64,000 nucleotides of DNA from Asterias rubens. Taxonomy: Eukaryota; Echinodermata; Asteroidea; Forcipulatida; Asteriidae. The notes beneath the pieces were generated by a model. It did no database searches. It worked only from the letters and a program-made list of their open reading frames with translations, and was not told the origin of the DNA. The stretch is taken from assembly GCF_902459465.1 (NCBI RefSeq), contig NC_047070.1, forward strand, positions 2,666,001 through 2,730,000, given 5' to 3'. The position numbers and the translations under genes are program-made. Positions 34,147 through 45,740 of the stretch are shown piece by piece. Each line of letters begins with the position of its first letter. Within the stretch, counting starts at the first letter, position 1.

Positions 34147-37100
34147 TCATACATACTGAGCAAAAACAGATTGTACATCGATGTCACATTCACAAGCTAC
34201 TCTAGCTCGATGCATCGACGATTCCCAGTCTTCAACATAGTAGGCTTCACTACCAGTAGTCGCTGCTACCACTGTGCAGGTACCAGTGCGGTGGAGTATT
34301 GATAAATTAAGCATCCTTTCAACACATTTTCCTCCTCCTGTAAAAAAAAAAATTAAAAAAAATTACAATTCACATTAGTTCAAATTAATTCAAATTAGTT
34401 TCCAATGTCGACTTGAAACTTTGCATGGTGGGAGTAAAGGGCAGTGGACACTATTGGTAATTACTTAAAATAATTATTAGCATAAAACCTTTCTTGGTAT
34501 ACGAGTAATGGGGAGAGGTTGATAGTATAAACATTGTGAGAAACGGCTCCCTCTGAAGTGGAGTAGTTTTCGAGAAAGAAGTAATTTTCCACGAATTTGA
34601 TTTCGAGACCTCAGATTTAGAATTTGAGGTCTCGAAATCAAGCATCTGTGTGACAAGGGTGATTTTTCTTTCATTATTATCTCGCAACTTCGCTGTTAAG
34701 ATACAGCAAGTGAGAAGACTGGTCTTTGACAATTACCAATAGTGTCCAGTGTCTTTAAGTTGAGGTTTGTGGTAGCACCATGTGTAAATCTCTTTTGAGT
34801 TCTGAAAAGAACCGTTGTTTGACACCTCAACGTTTTGATCAGCAAGCTCTGATCGTCTTCAGATGTCTTGTGACTTGTTCCTCAACTCCCTTTTTTAAAT
34901 CTTGCATTTTCGGTTTGTGGACGCACCCCTTCACATGGAATCTCTCTTTGGATGGTTGTGGTTCGATGACAAGAACAGGTGGTGAAACATGCAACTCAAT
35001 AATCAATTCAATTAATGGTGAAATATGCGACGTTTCGATCATTATGCTCTGATCGTCATCAGAAGGACAACTCCTTGACAAAAAATTGTAAGATGCGGTG
35101 AAGTGTGCACTGTTTAAAAACAAATTAACAGATGGTTGTTTCGTTTTGTTGGGGTGTTTGTTTTTATGTTTATGGTTCGTTTTGTTCAGGGTGTTGAGGG
35201 TGTTTGTTTGTTGGGTTTGAGGTTGGGGTTGCAGATTGGAGAGAACAAAATGTGTTTGTTTCGTACCCGATAAACATTCAGTAGTACTGCTGCAGACGGC
35301 TTCATTTAAATAGCGCGGGAAATAGTCGTCTGAAAGTTCCGTCGTCGCTGCGCATGTATCACATGTGCGCATGTACCCCCTCGTCGTTTCTTGGCCACTC
35401 GTAACGCAGAAGTCAGACACTGTTGTCCCTGTACATGAATTGGAGACAAAAACTTAATGTTTGAATATGAAAGGAGGAGTGTTTCTTAAAGGCACTGGAC
35501 ATTATTGGGTGCGTTCGTTTAGCTTCCCTGGGTCGACCCCGGTCTGCCCCGGTGCGTTCGAATAGCTTTGACGTCAGTCCAGGGGCTCCCCCAGGTCAGC
35601 CCCAGTACCCTGCTTGTGGAGTGGGTCACTTGGGGGTGACCCGAGGTGCATGACGTTACCACGAGAGGGCGAGTGTGATCGTTTGATTAGCTCTTGTCAG
35701 GGGCTCACCGGAGTGAGCACCGCGGGGTCGACCCAGGGAGCTAATCGAACGCACCCATTGGTCATTACTCAATAAACGTGTTAGCACAAAAAAAATTGGT
35801 ATACTTGGTATTTGGTAAATTTGGTATACAACGAGCAATGGAGAGCTGTTGGTATAAAGAAATACATGTGAGAAACGGCTCCCTCTGAAGTAACGTAGTT
35901 TTGGAGAAAGAGATAATTTCTTACTCATTAATAAAATACTTCAGGCCTGAAGTCTTTTAATATTTTCCAGGCATCTGAAAGCACACCTTGTGCAACAAGG
36001 GCGATTTTTCTTTCATTGTTCTCTTGGAACTTCGATGACCAATTGAGTCAACATTTTCACAGGTTTGTTATTGTATGCATTGGGATACACCTAGTGAGAA
36101 TAGTCTTTGACAATTACCAAAGGTGTCCAGTTCCTTTAAAGGTTGCGGTCGTTTCACTACAGTGTGGGGTGTAGGAATGCAAGTTGTTTTACCTCTTGCT
36201 CTATACGCAAACAAACATGGACAGTGAGTTGCTGATAACTGCCAACACAGGATGCTACAGCCCACGTACAACAACACCTCAAGTGTTGGTGAGTGAAGTT
36301 TTCAAAAAGTCACTCCATCCTAAAGACATTTCAGGTCCTTTTCGAAACCACGGCTTTGGCTTTGGATTTGGCTTCAGACTCCGTCCTCTCGTCTGAAGCC
36401 CTGAGCGCGTATACGCAAAGCACGCACAATATTGTCAAAACAACCGCGGGGCCAAGCTAGCCTGAGCCGAATCCAAAGTCGAAGCCGTGGTTTCGAAAAG
36501 GGCATCAAAATCAGTGTGGGAGGTACGGTGTGTTATTCCAAGTCTGTCTGGACAAGGGCATGACAGATGTAAAGTTTAGTGTAGGATTTTTTTAACTTGG
36601 CAGTTTTGATTGTTGTGGGTTTATTTTCGACGTGGGTGCCTTGCTCTTCGACTAATCTTAAAAACATTCCAGGAACTTATACACACAATAGGTTGGGGTT
36701 TGTGGTCATGGAATTATTGACCATGGGACCCAATTGTTATTGGGGGGTTTTCTGAACATCAAAATTGCCACTGTCGTAGTGCTTTTCAATGATGATTCCC
36801 TTTTTCTTAAATCGATTCCAAAAAGGGTATCCTTTGAATAAAAATCTGGAAAATTGTCGAGGATGGCAATTCTTTTCTACAATAAAAAATTGCGACCTGA
36901 TCAATTTCGTCAATGACCAACTTTTTGGAGGCTTATGTCGAGTTTAAAATGATACCTTCTACTAAAAAATGAACATTAAACTGACCTACAACAGTTCTTC
37001 GAACTCTCTGTACATTAACTTCTTCTGGGGTAACCAGACTTGAGCGGATAACCTGTAGATGAGGTTGCCATCTTGTGTTTACTTCGCTGTTATTGGACCT

Positions 37101-40100
37101 TAATGCAGTTTCGATCTCAAGCTTACTTAATCTCTCGATCTCCTGTTGAAATAAAAGGGTTTACAAAATGATGTATCAGACCAACAAGTAAATAATTGCT
37201 CAACTAAAATTTCCCCAGCAATTATGCCTGTAAGTCATTTGAGCATTTGATAATGTTTACTACGAATAAATTGTCGGTTTGTGGCAACCATTTTGATTAT
37301 ATGAAATAAGACAACCATGTGCCGTAATTTTGGTTTCGTCAACAGGAGTTTATGAATCTTTTACCCATTTGGTGGGTTTCGTTAGTCATTGAAGTCAGAA
37401 TGCTATTGTTTTCTTTGGGTCTTTTTGCCATCAGAGTTGAAGTTGTCGTGTCGTAACTGTCGTGTCGTAATGACCAATTAGTTTCATTTAATTAGTGGGT
37501 TAATTTTAATTCCAATTCTCAAATATTTGCAATTAGAATGTTGTATTGCGAATGCATCGTGTAAAACCAATTTGGCACAAACCCTTGTGGTCTGTCGTCG
37601 TCCAGGGGTGTGTGCGCCGGTCATTAGGTTGCTTTGTGGGTTGGTTCAAATGCTTTCCTTGTGGTTTGGTCCCAATACCAAGAGTTTTTGAGATTCGGCA
37701 CGTATTTAGAACAATGAATTGATGTTCCCTGTTGTTTTTTCTCGTGTCTCCCGTTGTTCATTGTGATGAATGACAAATTCCAAGCACTGTTATCAAAGTT
37801 ACAATTCTTTACCTTTGAGGCATTTAAATTAAACATGAATACCAAACCTATGACAGGAAAATAGTCTGGCTTCGCTTGTAAAGATAAAAAACACATATCT
37901 TCGCAGTAAATGCAGACAGGGAACACGTCAAAGATTTTGGTCTTATATAGTCATTGTCATATTATAATAGCATTTTTGCAAAGAGAGCAAGGCCGAATTG
38001 GCAGCAACAGCTACGGCTACAACTGTTGCTAAGGGTGTTGCTAAGCACGTCCTACACTTCCACGCGTATAGGACGCGGACATCTAGCCGTAGCCGTAGCT
38101 GTAGCCGCTAACTCGTACACAACCTCAACAGCAGAACTTACCGAATTTGTCGAAAATGGAACCAGACTAGTGAAGCCATGTTTGGTTTGATCCAAATATC
38201 TGGTATTAACACCACCGAGACTTTGTAGTAATGACGTCAGTTCTTCATCTGTTTTACGCTGGCAGCGAGCAGATCTGCGTATTCTGTGAGGTACATCAAC
38301 CTGTAGATATGATTCATTGATTACGTCATCACTTGATGGTTTGAATCTAAAATATGGAATATTTATAGCTCATAAACGAACGACCTTTTTAGAGATTTTT
38401 AAAGGTAATGTTATTCTGAACGGTTTATCAACCTGTATATATGAATCATAATTGGTTACGTCATCAGCATTGATGGTTTTTAACAATAATAGGGAATATT
38501 TAGCTCTTAAACGAATGGCCTTTATAGAGATTTTTAAAAGTAATGTTATTCTGAACGGTTTGTCACAAGGCTATGAAAGGTGCATTATCGTTTGGCGGGA
38601 AAATAAAATACCTTTCCCTTCCTGTTGTTTTCTGTAAACACATCATTTTTGGTTATTCTGGTCATTTATTTGGCAATGTTTCTTAAACTGTAACCTTCAA
38701 AGGATGTTTTAGTTAGAATGTGAAACGTGGCATATAAAGTGAAACGAGGCAATTCTTGCGAACGTTTCAGCAATTCGGGACTCTTGTTTTCGTGAAAACA
38801 ACCAAATTGAAGTTGCGTTTTTATCATCAAGGACACTGCACTACTAGGCCACCAGGCTTATTTTAAGTGACAGAATCAGAATAGGAAAGGCAGATTTGCG
38901 GGAGTCTTCAAACTGCTATTTCATCAGCTCAAATTATATGACAATATTTCAGACAAAAACAATTTATGCATAACTGCTATTGTGAACTTTTAACAGCAAG
39001 TTTTTCAGTTTTGACATCGAATTCCTGCAGACTAGTGAGCTATAAGTACTAAATATTAGGTTAAGGAAAGTGGCTGAGAAAGTGTAGATTTGTGGATAGA
39101 ATGTTTAAACCGAAGGCGAAACATTGAAAGTCGTTGTTTTGTTTTGTTTTGTTTGAAATTGTGTTTACTGCTAGATTACATTGTTTAACTAGAAATGTTT
39201 TTCGAAATTTAAATATAGCGTGTTAATATAGCATGCTTTCAGCTGAGTTTTTCACATCGTGCTATTTTTGGAAAGATAGTCATTTTCAAGTTGAAATATT
39301 ACTCAACTGTTGATTTGTAACGAATCTATAGTTAAGTGTAGATTCGTAACAAATAGTCTACACTTTCACCAATAGAGTGACGTCACAGAAATAGTTTAAC
39401 AGAACCGAGTTACAAGCAATTGATCTTACCACTTCATTTTCACCTTCCGTGACTTCACTAGTCGCAGTCTGTAATTTTTCTGTTTTAAGAGAAAAATGGA
39501 CAGGAAAATAAAAGAAGTCTTTAAAAGTTCAAAGTGGAGTGGGTATCGGTCTAAAGCTATTGTGCCATGGATCTTGGCGGGAAATGGAAGTTGATGCCGT
39601 GCGTTTAATACTGGCCTCGCAAGTCAAGAGGCTCTGCTGAAGACGGGAACGTCATCTTAGAAGTGCAAGGGCAAAGATTTTACAACAAAAAAGGTCTCAA
39701 CTTGCGGTTTGACCGAAGAGTAAAGGTTACAGATGCTGCTGTACAAGGATGGCCCACTCGAAATCTATATTTAGCTTGCTGAGAGCCCCATCCAAAAGTG
39801 CTTAAAAAAAGTCACAGTTCTTGGATTTCATTGGCGATCAAGGTTGCTATTGATATAATAGATTGTGGACGGTCTTGTGTTTTTTGCGTGTGGGTTGAGA
39901 CTAAAGACAACAGCGAAAATCTGTTCGAGTAGATTTTGTAAGTGAAAAAAAACTAAAAATGGCTGCGTCTTTACAACTACCGTATCCGTTTAATAGGAGT
40001 GCGTTTTGGCGACCCCAACCAAAAACTGTTTCGGTTGTTGGTCGTTGGTTCTGCTGTTCAGACTGAACGATAACCGAGTTGTGAGCTCGGTTACAGTTTT

Positions 40101-41380
40101 TGTTATGACGTCAGAAACACAGAAACAATTATTGGTTACAGCCGCCAAAACGCACCCTATAGATGATGAAATTTTACGGTTTTTTTTTGTACCTATGAAA
40201 TAATCATGCGGCCAAAGAGGCAATGTTATCTCGCTTATGTTAAAGGATGTTTCATTGAAATAAGACAGACCAACCTGACAAACAAATACCCCCCCCCCCC
40301 CAAAAAAAAAGAGATACAAAAGAAAATTAATACATAAATTAAAAAATGGACAAAGCAACGGCATTTCAAAAAGAAATTGGTTAATTTTCCTGGGAGGCAC
40401 TATTTACTTCGTCCAACTGCTACTATTTCGCCTGCAACCAACTATGTAATATCCCAGTATGGAGACTGCTGCAGTATTTGACAGATGCACTTTCATTTAA
40501 TTTAATTCTGGTTGCGATGTCAAGGACTCCCAGAGAAGCGAATTTAATCACTGTAATAGCCATCAACATGGTCCCAGCTTCATAAACACTGTAGTAAGCA
40601 CAACAACTTGCTAAGCATAGACAAGTATTGCTTAACAGAAACAGGTTACCAGATAAAACTACAGCTAGTTTACTGGGCACAATTTCATAAAGTCTGTAAG
40701 CACAAAAAATTGCTTTGCATGAAATTTCTTCCTTAATAAAAACAGGATTACCAACCAAACTTCCACGTGATTTTCAGGATAAGCAAACAAGAGCTGAATG
40801 CCAGTTACAAGCAACATGCAACAAATTAAAATTTGGTTGGGAATCTTGTTTTTATCAATGAAGAAATTTCGTGCTTAGCAAATGTTTGTGCTTACAACAG
40901 GCTTAATGAAATTGGGCCCTGGTGTTGTGACTGGTGCCCATTTCAATTTTTGTTTAGAAATGATATTTGTCAAGCAGTATTTTCTTCTTGACAGCTTTAT
41001 GACATTGTACCCATTACACAGATACATAACTTACATGCATATAAAATGGTATATGAATGCAACGAAAACACGTGTTGAGTAAAACAAAAGACGACTTGGT
41101 CTTTGTTATCAGATAATCAATAAAACTCACCTGTTTTCGTTGATTGTGTGTTTCCGTTGATTTTCTCCATGATTTGACTCAACGCTCCTCCACTGGATGT
41201 CAGCTCCTCTCCCCTCGTTGTCTGTCTGTCGGCTGGTTTGTCTGTTTGTGAAAGTGTTGACGCTGTCTGGAATAGTGTTTTATCCAATCCCGCTGAATTT
41301 ACTGGATGTGTATTTACTGGAATGCCCGTTGTTAAAGTACTGATAAGTAGAAGTACTGTTGTCATGGTTACTGTCGTCAT
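34147..41380 (-). CDS. PTTH/Trunk-like cystine-knot prohormone, 322 residues
   Basis: Minus-strand coding exons: 41380-41131, 39479-39430, 38300-38142, 37142-36986, 35428-35267, 34337-34147. All are GT-AG with consistent phases (1,0,0,1,1), ending TGA. The start MTTVTMTTVLLLISTLTTG is a signal peptide. Furin-type sites RIRR (106-109) and RVRR (199-202) would release a ~120-residue C-terminal domain. That domain has nine cysteines (213, 228, 231, 251, 257, 264, 280, 308, 310). CDTC, then YFPRYLNEAVC, then KCVERMLNLSILHRT, then a Trp and RVACECDID reproduce the order seen in insect PTTH and Trunk (CxC; PRF...C; CKxxLYSITIL; VACxC). N270 (NLS) is a possible glycosylation site. PTTH/Trunk ligands activate the Torso receptor tyrosine kinase in insects; the role here is inferred. 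Noggin, with a similar FWPRYV...C and CxC end, is the main alternative. Confidence 0.82.
34437..34756 (-). repeat. Family A repeat copy, inverted, in the hormone gene intron
   Basis: Starts 'aaagggcagtggacactatt' and ends 'caatagtgtccagtgtcttt'. It lies about 100 bases from the last exon of the PTTH/Trunk-like gene. Confidence 0.8.
34775..35060. repeat. Repeat end with GATCAGAGC hairpin motif
   Basis: 'cgttttgatcagcaagctct' plus 'gatcgtcttcagatg', then 'cgtttcgatcattatgctct' plus 'gatcgtcatcaga'. The same 'gaaacgtcgag / gatcagagc' arrangement recurs at 42945-43060 and 63850-63905. Class unknown; perhaps the end of a retroelement. Confidence 0.45.
35487..36139 (-). repeat. Family A copy split by a GC-rich MITE
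   Basis: Family A sequence ('aaaggcactggacatt') stops at 35506 and resumes as 'attggtcattactcaataa' at 35757, continuing to 'caaaggtgtccagttccttt'. The insert is listed separately. Confidence 0.7.
35507..35756. mobile_element. 250-bp GC-rich MITE with 3-bp target duplication
   Basis: Terminal inverted repeats 'gggtgcgttcg' and 'cgaacgcaccc', with longer imperfect arms through 'agcttccctgggtcgacccc'. ATT flanks both ends (35504-35506 and 35757-35759). Removing it restores a continuous family A sequence. Confidence 0.8.
36335..36503. mobile_element. Foldback element with GGTTTCGAAAAGG ends
   Basis: Arms 'ccttttcgaaaccacggctt' and 'gccgtggtttcgaaaaggg' are inverted, and the inner parts pair loosely ('ggctttggatttggcttcag' with 'gccgaatccaaagtcgaa'). 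A second copy is at 53971-54142. Confidence 0.75.
39497..39782 (+). pseudogene. Coding-like, frame-broken stretch in a hormone gene intron
   Basis: From ATG at 39497 one frame reads MDRKIKEVFKSSKWSGYRSK and on to a stop at about 39593. From 39637 another frame reads DGNVILEVQGQRFYNKKGLN, then LRFDRRVKVTD, to a TGA at 39782. Base composition and residue use look protein-like, but the frames do not join. It may be a decayed retrocopy or mobile-element gene. I do not recognise the parent. Confidence 0.3.
39996..40156. mobile_element. Palindromic element with a TGACGTCA site
   Basis: 'ggagtgcgttttggcgaccc' at the left faces 'gccgccaaaacgcacc' at the right. Inside are 'acgataaccgagttgtgagc' and a TGACGTCA octamer at about 40105. 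Sister copy at 46199-46353. It lies in the first coding intron of the PTTH/Trunk-like gene. Confidence 0.75.
40580..40925. repeat. Family K inverted repeats
   Basis: Blocks 'aaaaacaggattaccaacca' and 'ttggttgggaatcttgtttt' are inverted, with 'aagcacaaaaaattgctt' and 'tgaaattgggccc' ends. Confidence 0.6.
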
Positions 41381-41386
41381 CCTTAA
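41381..41386 (-). other. Splice acceptor just upstream of the hormone start codon
   Basis: The minus strand reads 'atctcctcgttgcag' then TTAAGG and the ATG at 41380. This looks like a 3' splice site, so the 5' leader of the PTTH/Trunk-like mRNA probably comes from one or more upstream exons. Confidence 0.5.
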
Positions 41387-42579
41387 CTGCAACGAGGAGA
41401 TATGAAGCCAAAATTGAGACAAAGTTTCGTGTGATGTGCCCGCCCGTTGGTGGGAAGAATGCGAAAACGTGTGTATTGTGCAATGTCAGGTCGACTTTAT
41501 GAAATACCCTCTGTAGAAGGTGGATGTGTCACCTAAAGAGGTCGGTCGGCATTTACCATCGATTGTTGGCTACTGGTCTTTATAGGCATTTAAGTACTAC
41601 AAGTCACCCCCTTGGGGTGGGCACTACAGCTTTGGTATGGTGTAAAAGGGGGTGCGTGCGTGATAGCCAGTTGTTGAGATTGCACCCCCATTCTTACATA
41701 TCATGTTTAGTTACATGATTCTGACTTGTGGCTGACCGCGGGGTTCGTACAAGGAATGGGACATTAATTAGTTGGGGAGCAAGTGCCGTCAATAACATCG
41801 TTTCAACGGGTGACTCTCGCCCCCGTTGACCGGCCATCACATCATCAGCTCGGAGACAAGTGTATATTTTTAGAATCTCAATATCAACCACTCTTCTTCC
41901 ACACCTCCTATTCTGGGAAACAGCGTGCATGTATTCACCTGGTCTTAACCACCTCAACGGAAACCCGAGGATGGCCGTCAACAAACAACGGATCGAATAA
42001 ACTTTAAAATTCAGCTCAAGTTTTGCATTTTCCATTAATCATTCGGATACTCGCACAGCTACTATAGTTCTTTGAACACATGAGCATTGTACTGCCCCTA
42101 AATGAGTAAGCATGTATAAGTGCTCTTTTCTAAGAGTTTTGAACCTCATGACAAAGTCTAAGAAACAACCGTAAGTAACCCTTAATTGCGGAAGGAACTC
42201 TTGAAGGTTGTGGTTTTACAATGCAATCAATGAAGTATCTTCCGGGACTGGACTGGGACAGTTCACATTGGGGGAAAATACGGAACTTGGGTGGCCAATC
42301 TTTGGATCATTAAAAACATTGGAGCAGATCGATAACATGGAATTAATGTTCTGTCTAAGATAGGTCTTATGCCTGGCTGATTTTCCGACAATTTAGATCA
42401 AAATTTGAAATGTGTTTGTGCAGATTCGAGAAAGTTAAAAGCTTCTAAAGTATTGCACGAAATAATCCGCCAAAGACTAATGCTGTCAATTAAAAACTAA
42501 ACGTGATCTATTATCGATATCAAAACATTGCTATAACGTCTAGATCCGCCTTCAGTCAATTTTGCACCCTGCTGCTAAA

Positions 42580-42820
42580 ACATAGGATTCAAACTGCCCC
42601 TATTATTAGCTACCGGGTAATCTCGATGGTTTAGTTGGTAACACACTGCTCTGGAATTGCCAGGGTCGTTGGTTCAAATTCCATCCCGAGTACGCCTGTG
42701 GGTGTTTTTTTTCTTCTTCACGTAACTCTGGAAAGTATTGAGTATGCAGTGATAATCACACATCGATGTAAGGGTAAAACCAAAATTAATATCATTTTTG
42801 TCCGTGGTAGATGCTAAAGT
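42580..42820 (+). repeat. SINE family D copy
   Basis: tRNA-like 'tctcgatggtttagttggta' with B-box 'ggttcaaattcca', then a tail with 'agtattgagtatgcagtgat'. Confidence 0.65.
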
Positions 42821-42944
42821 TTTTGTGAACCTATATAGTGTTTGCCGTTTTGAATCAGCATTATCTGTCCAAATTCAGATACACATCAATAAGGTTTGTG
42901 GTATGGTAACAACATTTTATTATAATCTCTAATTGGGTTGGGTG

Positions 42945-43060
42945 GTTCTAAAAAGAACCGGTGGTTTCAACTCGACGTTTCGATCAGTATGCTCTGATCA
43001 TCTTGTGGAGAACACTCAGAGCTTACTGATCGAAACGTCGAGTTGAAACCTATACGATTC
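42945..43060. repeat. Hairpin repeat, GATCAGAGC/GAAACGTCGAG type
   Basis: 'ggtttcaactcgacgtttcg' and its reverse complement 'cgaaacgtcgagttgaaacc' form about 28-bp arms around 'ctctgatcatcttgtggag'. Confidence 0.6.
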
Positions 43061-43544
43061 TTTTCAGATCCACCTCAGCTCATTTTAGAGATTATCATTA
43101 CATTGTGTTAACGCAAACTATATAGATCGTTATTCCACCAAAGAATCCTACACAGATGTACATCATTATTTCTGCAAAAATCTTGCGAGTGCAACTTTAA
43201 GAGCAATCCTGAATTGTTAATGACTTCCGATAATAGTCAGACAGACTATCCCCAGACACCAGGAAGTTTGCGGTTGCACCTTTCTTTAGAGCCGTATGCA
43301 TGAAAGGCTCTGAAAAGAGAGTAACCATGGAGCTTTAAGAAACAGTCTACGTTTCGATTAGTGAACCGCAACAGAAGGATGCCCTCCTTTCTTGCTCTTT
43401 TTATTCATGAATGGATTCGTATAAGTTTGCAAATCAGCCGAATTTCAAGTCGAAGGTACAATAACAGAAAGTTAAGAAAGAGAAAATGGAGTTTTGTTGT
43501 AAACTGCTTACCACCCAAACGGACCCACGGTGTAAGTGCAAAAA

Positions 43545-43660
43545 ATAGTTAATGACCTGACGTTTCGACCCAAGCAGAGACTTTCTTGAATGTCTTTCTC
43601 ATTTGGCCTTCTAGTAAAACTCTGATAGGGTCGGAACGTTAGGTCATTAACTATTTGTTT
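43545..43660. repeat. Hairpin repeat, GACCTGACGTTTCGACC type
   Basis: 'aatagttaatgacctgacgt' faces 'aacgttaggtcattaactat', with 'ttcgaccc'/'gggtcgga' inner arms. A similar hairpin is at about 46415-46500. Confidence 0.6.
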
Positions 43661-44285
43661 TAAATTTTAAGAAAACGAAAGAAAATCATTATAACGAAGA
43701 GTTACATGAACACAGAGGGGCGCGGCTGGTGGGATGGGGCATTGACATTTGGGCGGGTGGCGTGGAAGCCTAAAAAGATGCCACAATTATCCCAATTTTT
43801 TTTTTAAAGTTCATCACAAAAATGTTTCCTTTGATTCATTAAGGCTATTGTTTTTCAGATTTGTCTTCACAATCATCAGATGGCACAAAATCAGAGAAAC
43901 ATACCCATCTTGAGAAACATGCCCGTCTTATATTGTCCCCAAGATGTAAAAACAGATGTTCTCTTTAACTCCTTATAAGTATAAAATGTATGGGACAATA
44001 CCTTTTTTATCGTGTCTATCTTATCTTATATGTACTTAGGTAATACAATTGAAGTAATGAACTTCAACGTGTTATCTTATACCGGAACTTCCGCGAAAAT
44101 AATAACAATAGTTGTTCTATAAATAGAAGTCACTCTGCGTTACATTCATAATGTTTATTAGATTAAGGCCTAAGCTTGAGAAACATTACACAATTAAAGC
44201 GCTTGACAGTTCCTTTGTTATTTTAAATGCTTTGATGTTCTTGAAAACTCCTGTTTTTACCGTTTCTTATCCTGTTTATAAGTTT

Positions 44286-44643
44286 AAAGGCACAGGACAC
44301 CTTTGGTAATTTTTAAAGACCAGTATTCTCCTAACATAATTATGCATAAAACAACAAATCTGTGAAAATATTTGACTCAATTGGTCATCGAAACTGCAAG
44401 AAAGTAATGAACTTGAGTAAAGACATCCTTGTTGCACACACCTGTGTGCTTTCAGATGCCTAATAAAACGCTTCAGGTCTGAAGTCTTTTAATATTGAGG
44501 GAGGAATTACCTCTTTCTCAATATTACTTAAGAAGGAGTCGTTTCTCACAATGTGTTATACTATCAACAGCTCTCCATTGCTCGTAACCAAGTAAGTTTT
44601 TATGCTAACAATTGTTTTGAGTAAAGTAGCAATAGTGCCGAGT
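44286..44643 (+). repeat. Family A repeat copy
   Basis: Starts 'aaaggcacaggacacctttg' and ends 'agcaatagtgccgagtgc'. Confidence 0.7.
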
Positions 44644-44761
44644 GCAAGAACAAAAAAAATCTGCAAAGAAGTAACTTAAATCAGTATTAGTGTAATTATT
44701 GATCTCTAAAATTAATATTAACACAGAGTGATATTTCATGGTTGATGTCAAATTAACTTAC

Positions 44762-44925
44762 CCCAAAAACAATTGACCACATGAAGTCTCTTTGTAAGTA
44801 GTTGTGTTACAAGTTATACGGATGTTGTACAAGCTTCTAGTCCCTAGCTCTGTCCTTTCTCTATGTCCCAAGTTACCACCTCTTTGCGTAATGAGCAATC
44901 ATTGAATCCACTCTTCTTTTTATGA
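44762..44925 (-). other. Possible 5' leader exon of the hormone gene
   Basis: On the minus strand a good donor ('tttttgggGTAAGT') ends a stretch that could begin near 44925, just downstream of a TATA-like 'gtcataaaaagaag'. Its upstream flank (45010-45110) is unusually rich in CG dinucleotides. If transcribed, it could join the acceptor at 41386. Boundaries at the 5' end are guesses. Confidence 0.25.
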
Positions 44926-45515
44926 CATTTTTCTGATTCCGATCGGAGTCAATCAACCAATCAGCCGATTAAACAAAAACCCACCGCAGACGGACATCCT
45001 GACACAAACTTCTATTCGTCACGTCTCTTAAGGGTAACCCACGAGACGGCGCGAACGACGGCGAGGAGAGGCCGCCGGAGATCCCGCCCCCGCCGATCGT
45101 AAAAAAAAAACTAGACATCTCTCTTTTGATACGACTTAATGGTTTTTCTGTTTACATTTATTTCAAAGTAACAATACTTTGTTTCTGTGAAGGTCATGCG
45201 AGTATAGTGGTCACAGTGATTCCATAATAAGGAAATTTTAACTCACAAATGAATCTCAAATATGGGAGTTTTGAGGAAACCCTTAAACATAGTAAGGACA
45301 TTCATAAAATGTTTAGCAAATTCTCCAATATTTTCTAAATTAATTTGTTTGATTAAATAACCTGTCTATTTACAATGACTGGGAAACAAGATGAGTGGAA
45401 TAAAACTTGCTGCGATTGCGCAACAGCTAGATGTTATTTTAAAAACCAGACCAATGTATTAGTTCCACAAAAGCTATACCGGATGATATTTGACCTCTTC
45501 TGACCTCCGTCTATG

Positions 45516-45740
45516 GGCACCTTTGGTAGTTGTCAAAGACCAGTGTTCTCTCTCGGTGTATCCCAACCGTTTCTATGCATAAAATAACAAATCTGTGAAA
45601 TTTGGGCTCATTTTTGTAATCGAAGTTGCAAGAGAATAATGAAAGAAGAAAAAACACCGTTGTTACACTTTTGTGTGTGCTTTCAGGTGCATAATAAAAG
45701 GCTTCGGGCCTGAAGTTTTACATCTTTCTCAAAATGAGTA
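45516..45740 (+). repeat. Family A repeat copy, partial
   Basis: 'ggcacctttggtagttgtca' through 'aggcttcgggcctgaagttt', without the right end. Confidence 0.6.

Noticed and set aside
34839..35266. Continuation of the open frame past the cysteine-rich exon at 35428-35267
   Set aside because: Beyond the donor the translation becomes low-complexity (Gln, Thr, Asn, Lys) and runs into a repeat. Splicing to 34337 instead restores a conserved cystine-knot end in phase.
38300..38345. Extending hormone exon 3 upstream to an acceptor at 'ccatattttag'
   Set aside because: The frame stays open for 15 codons, but the phase does not fit the preceding 50-base exon, whereas the acceptor at 38301 does.
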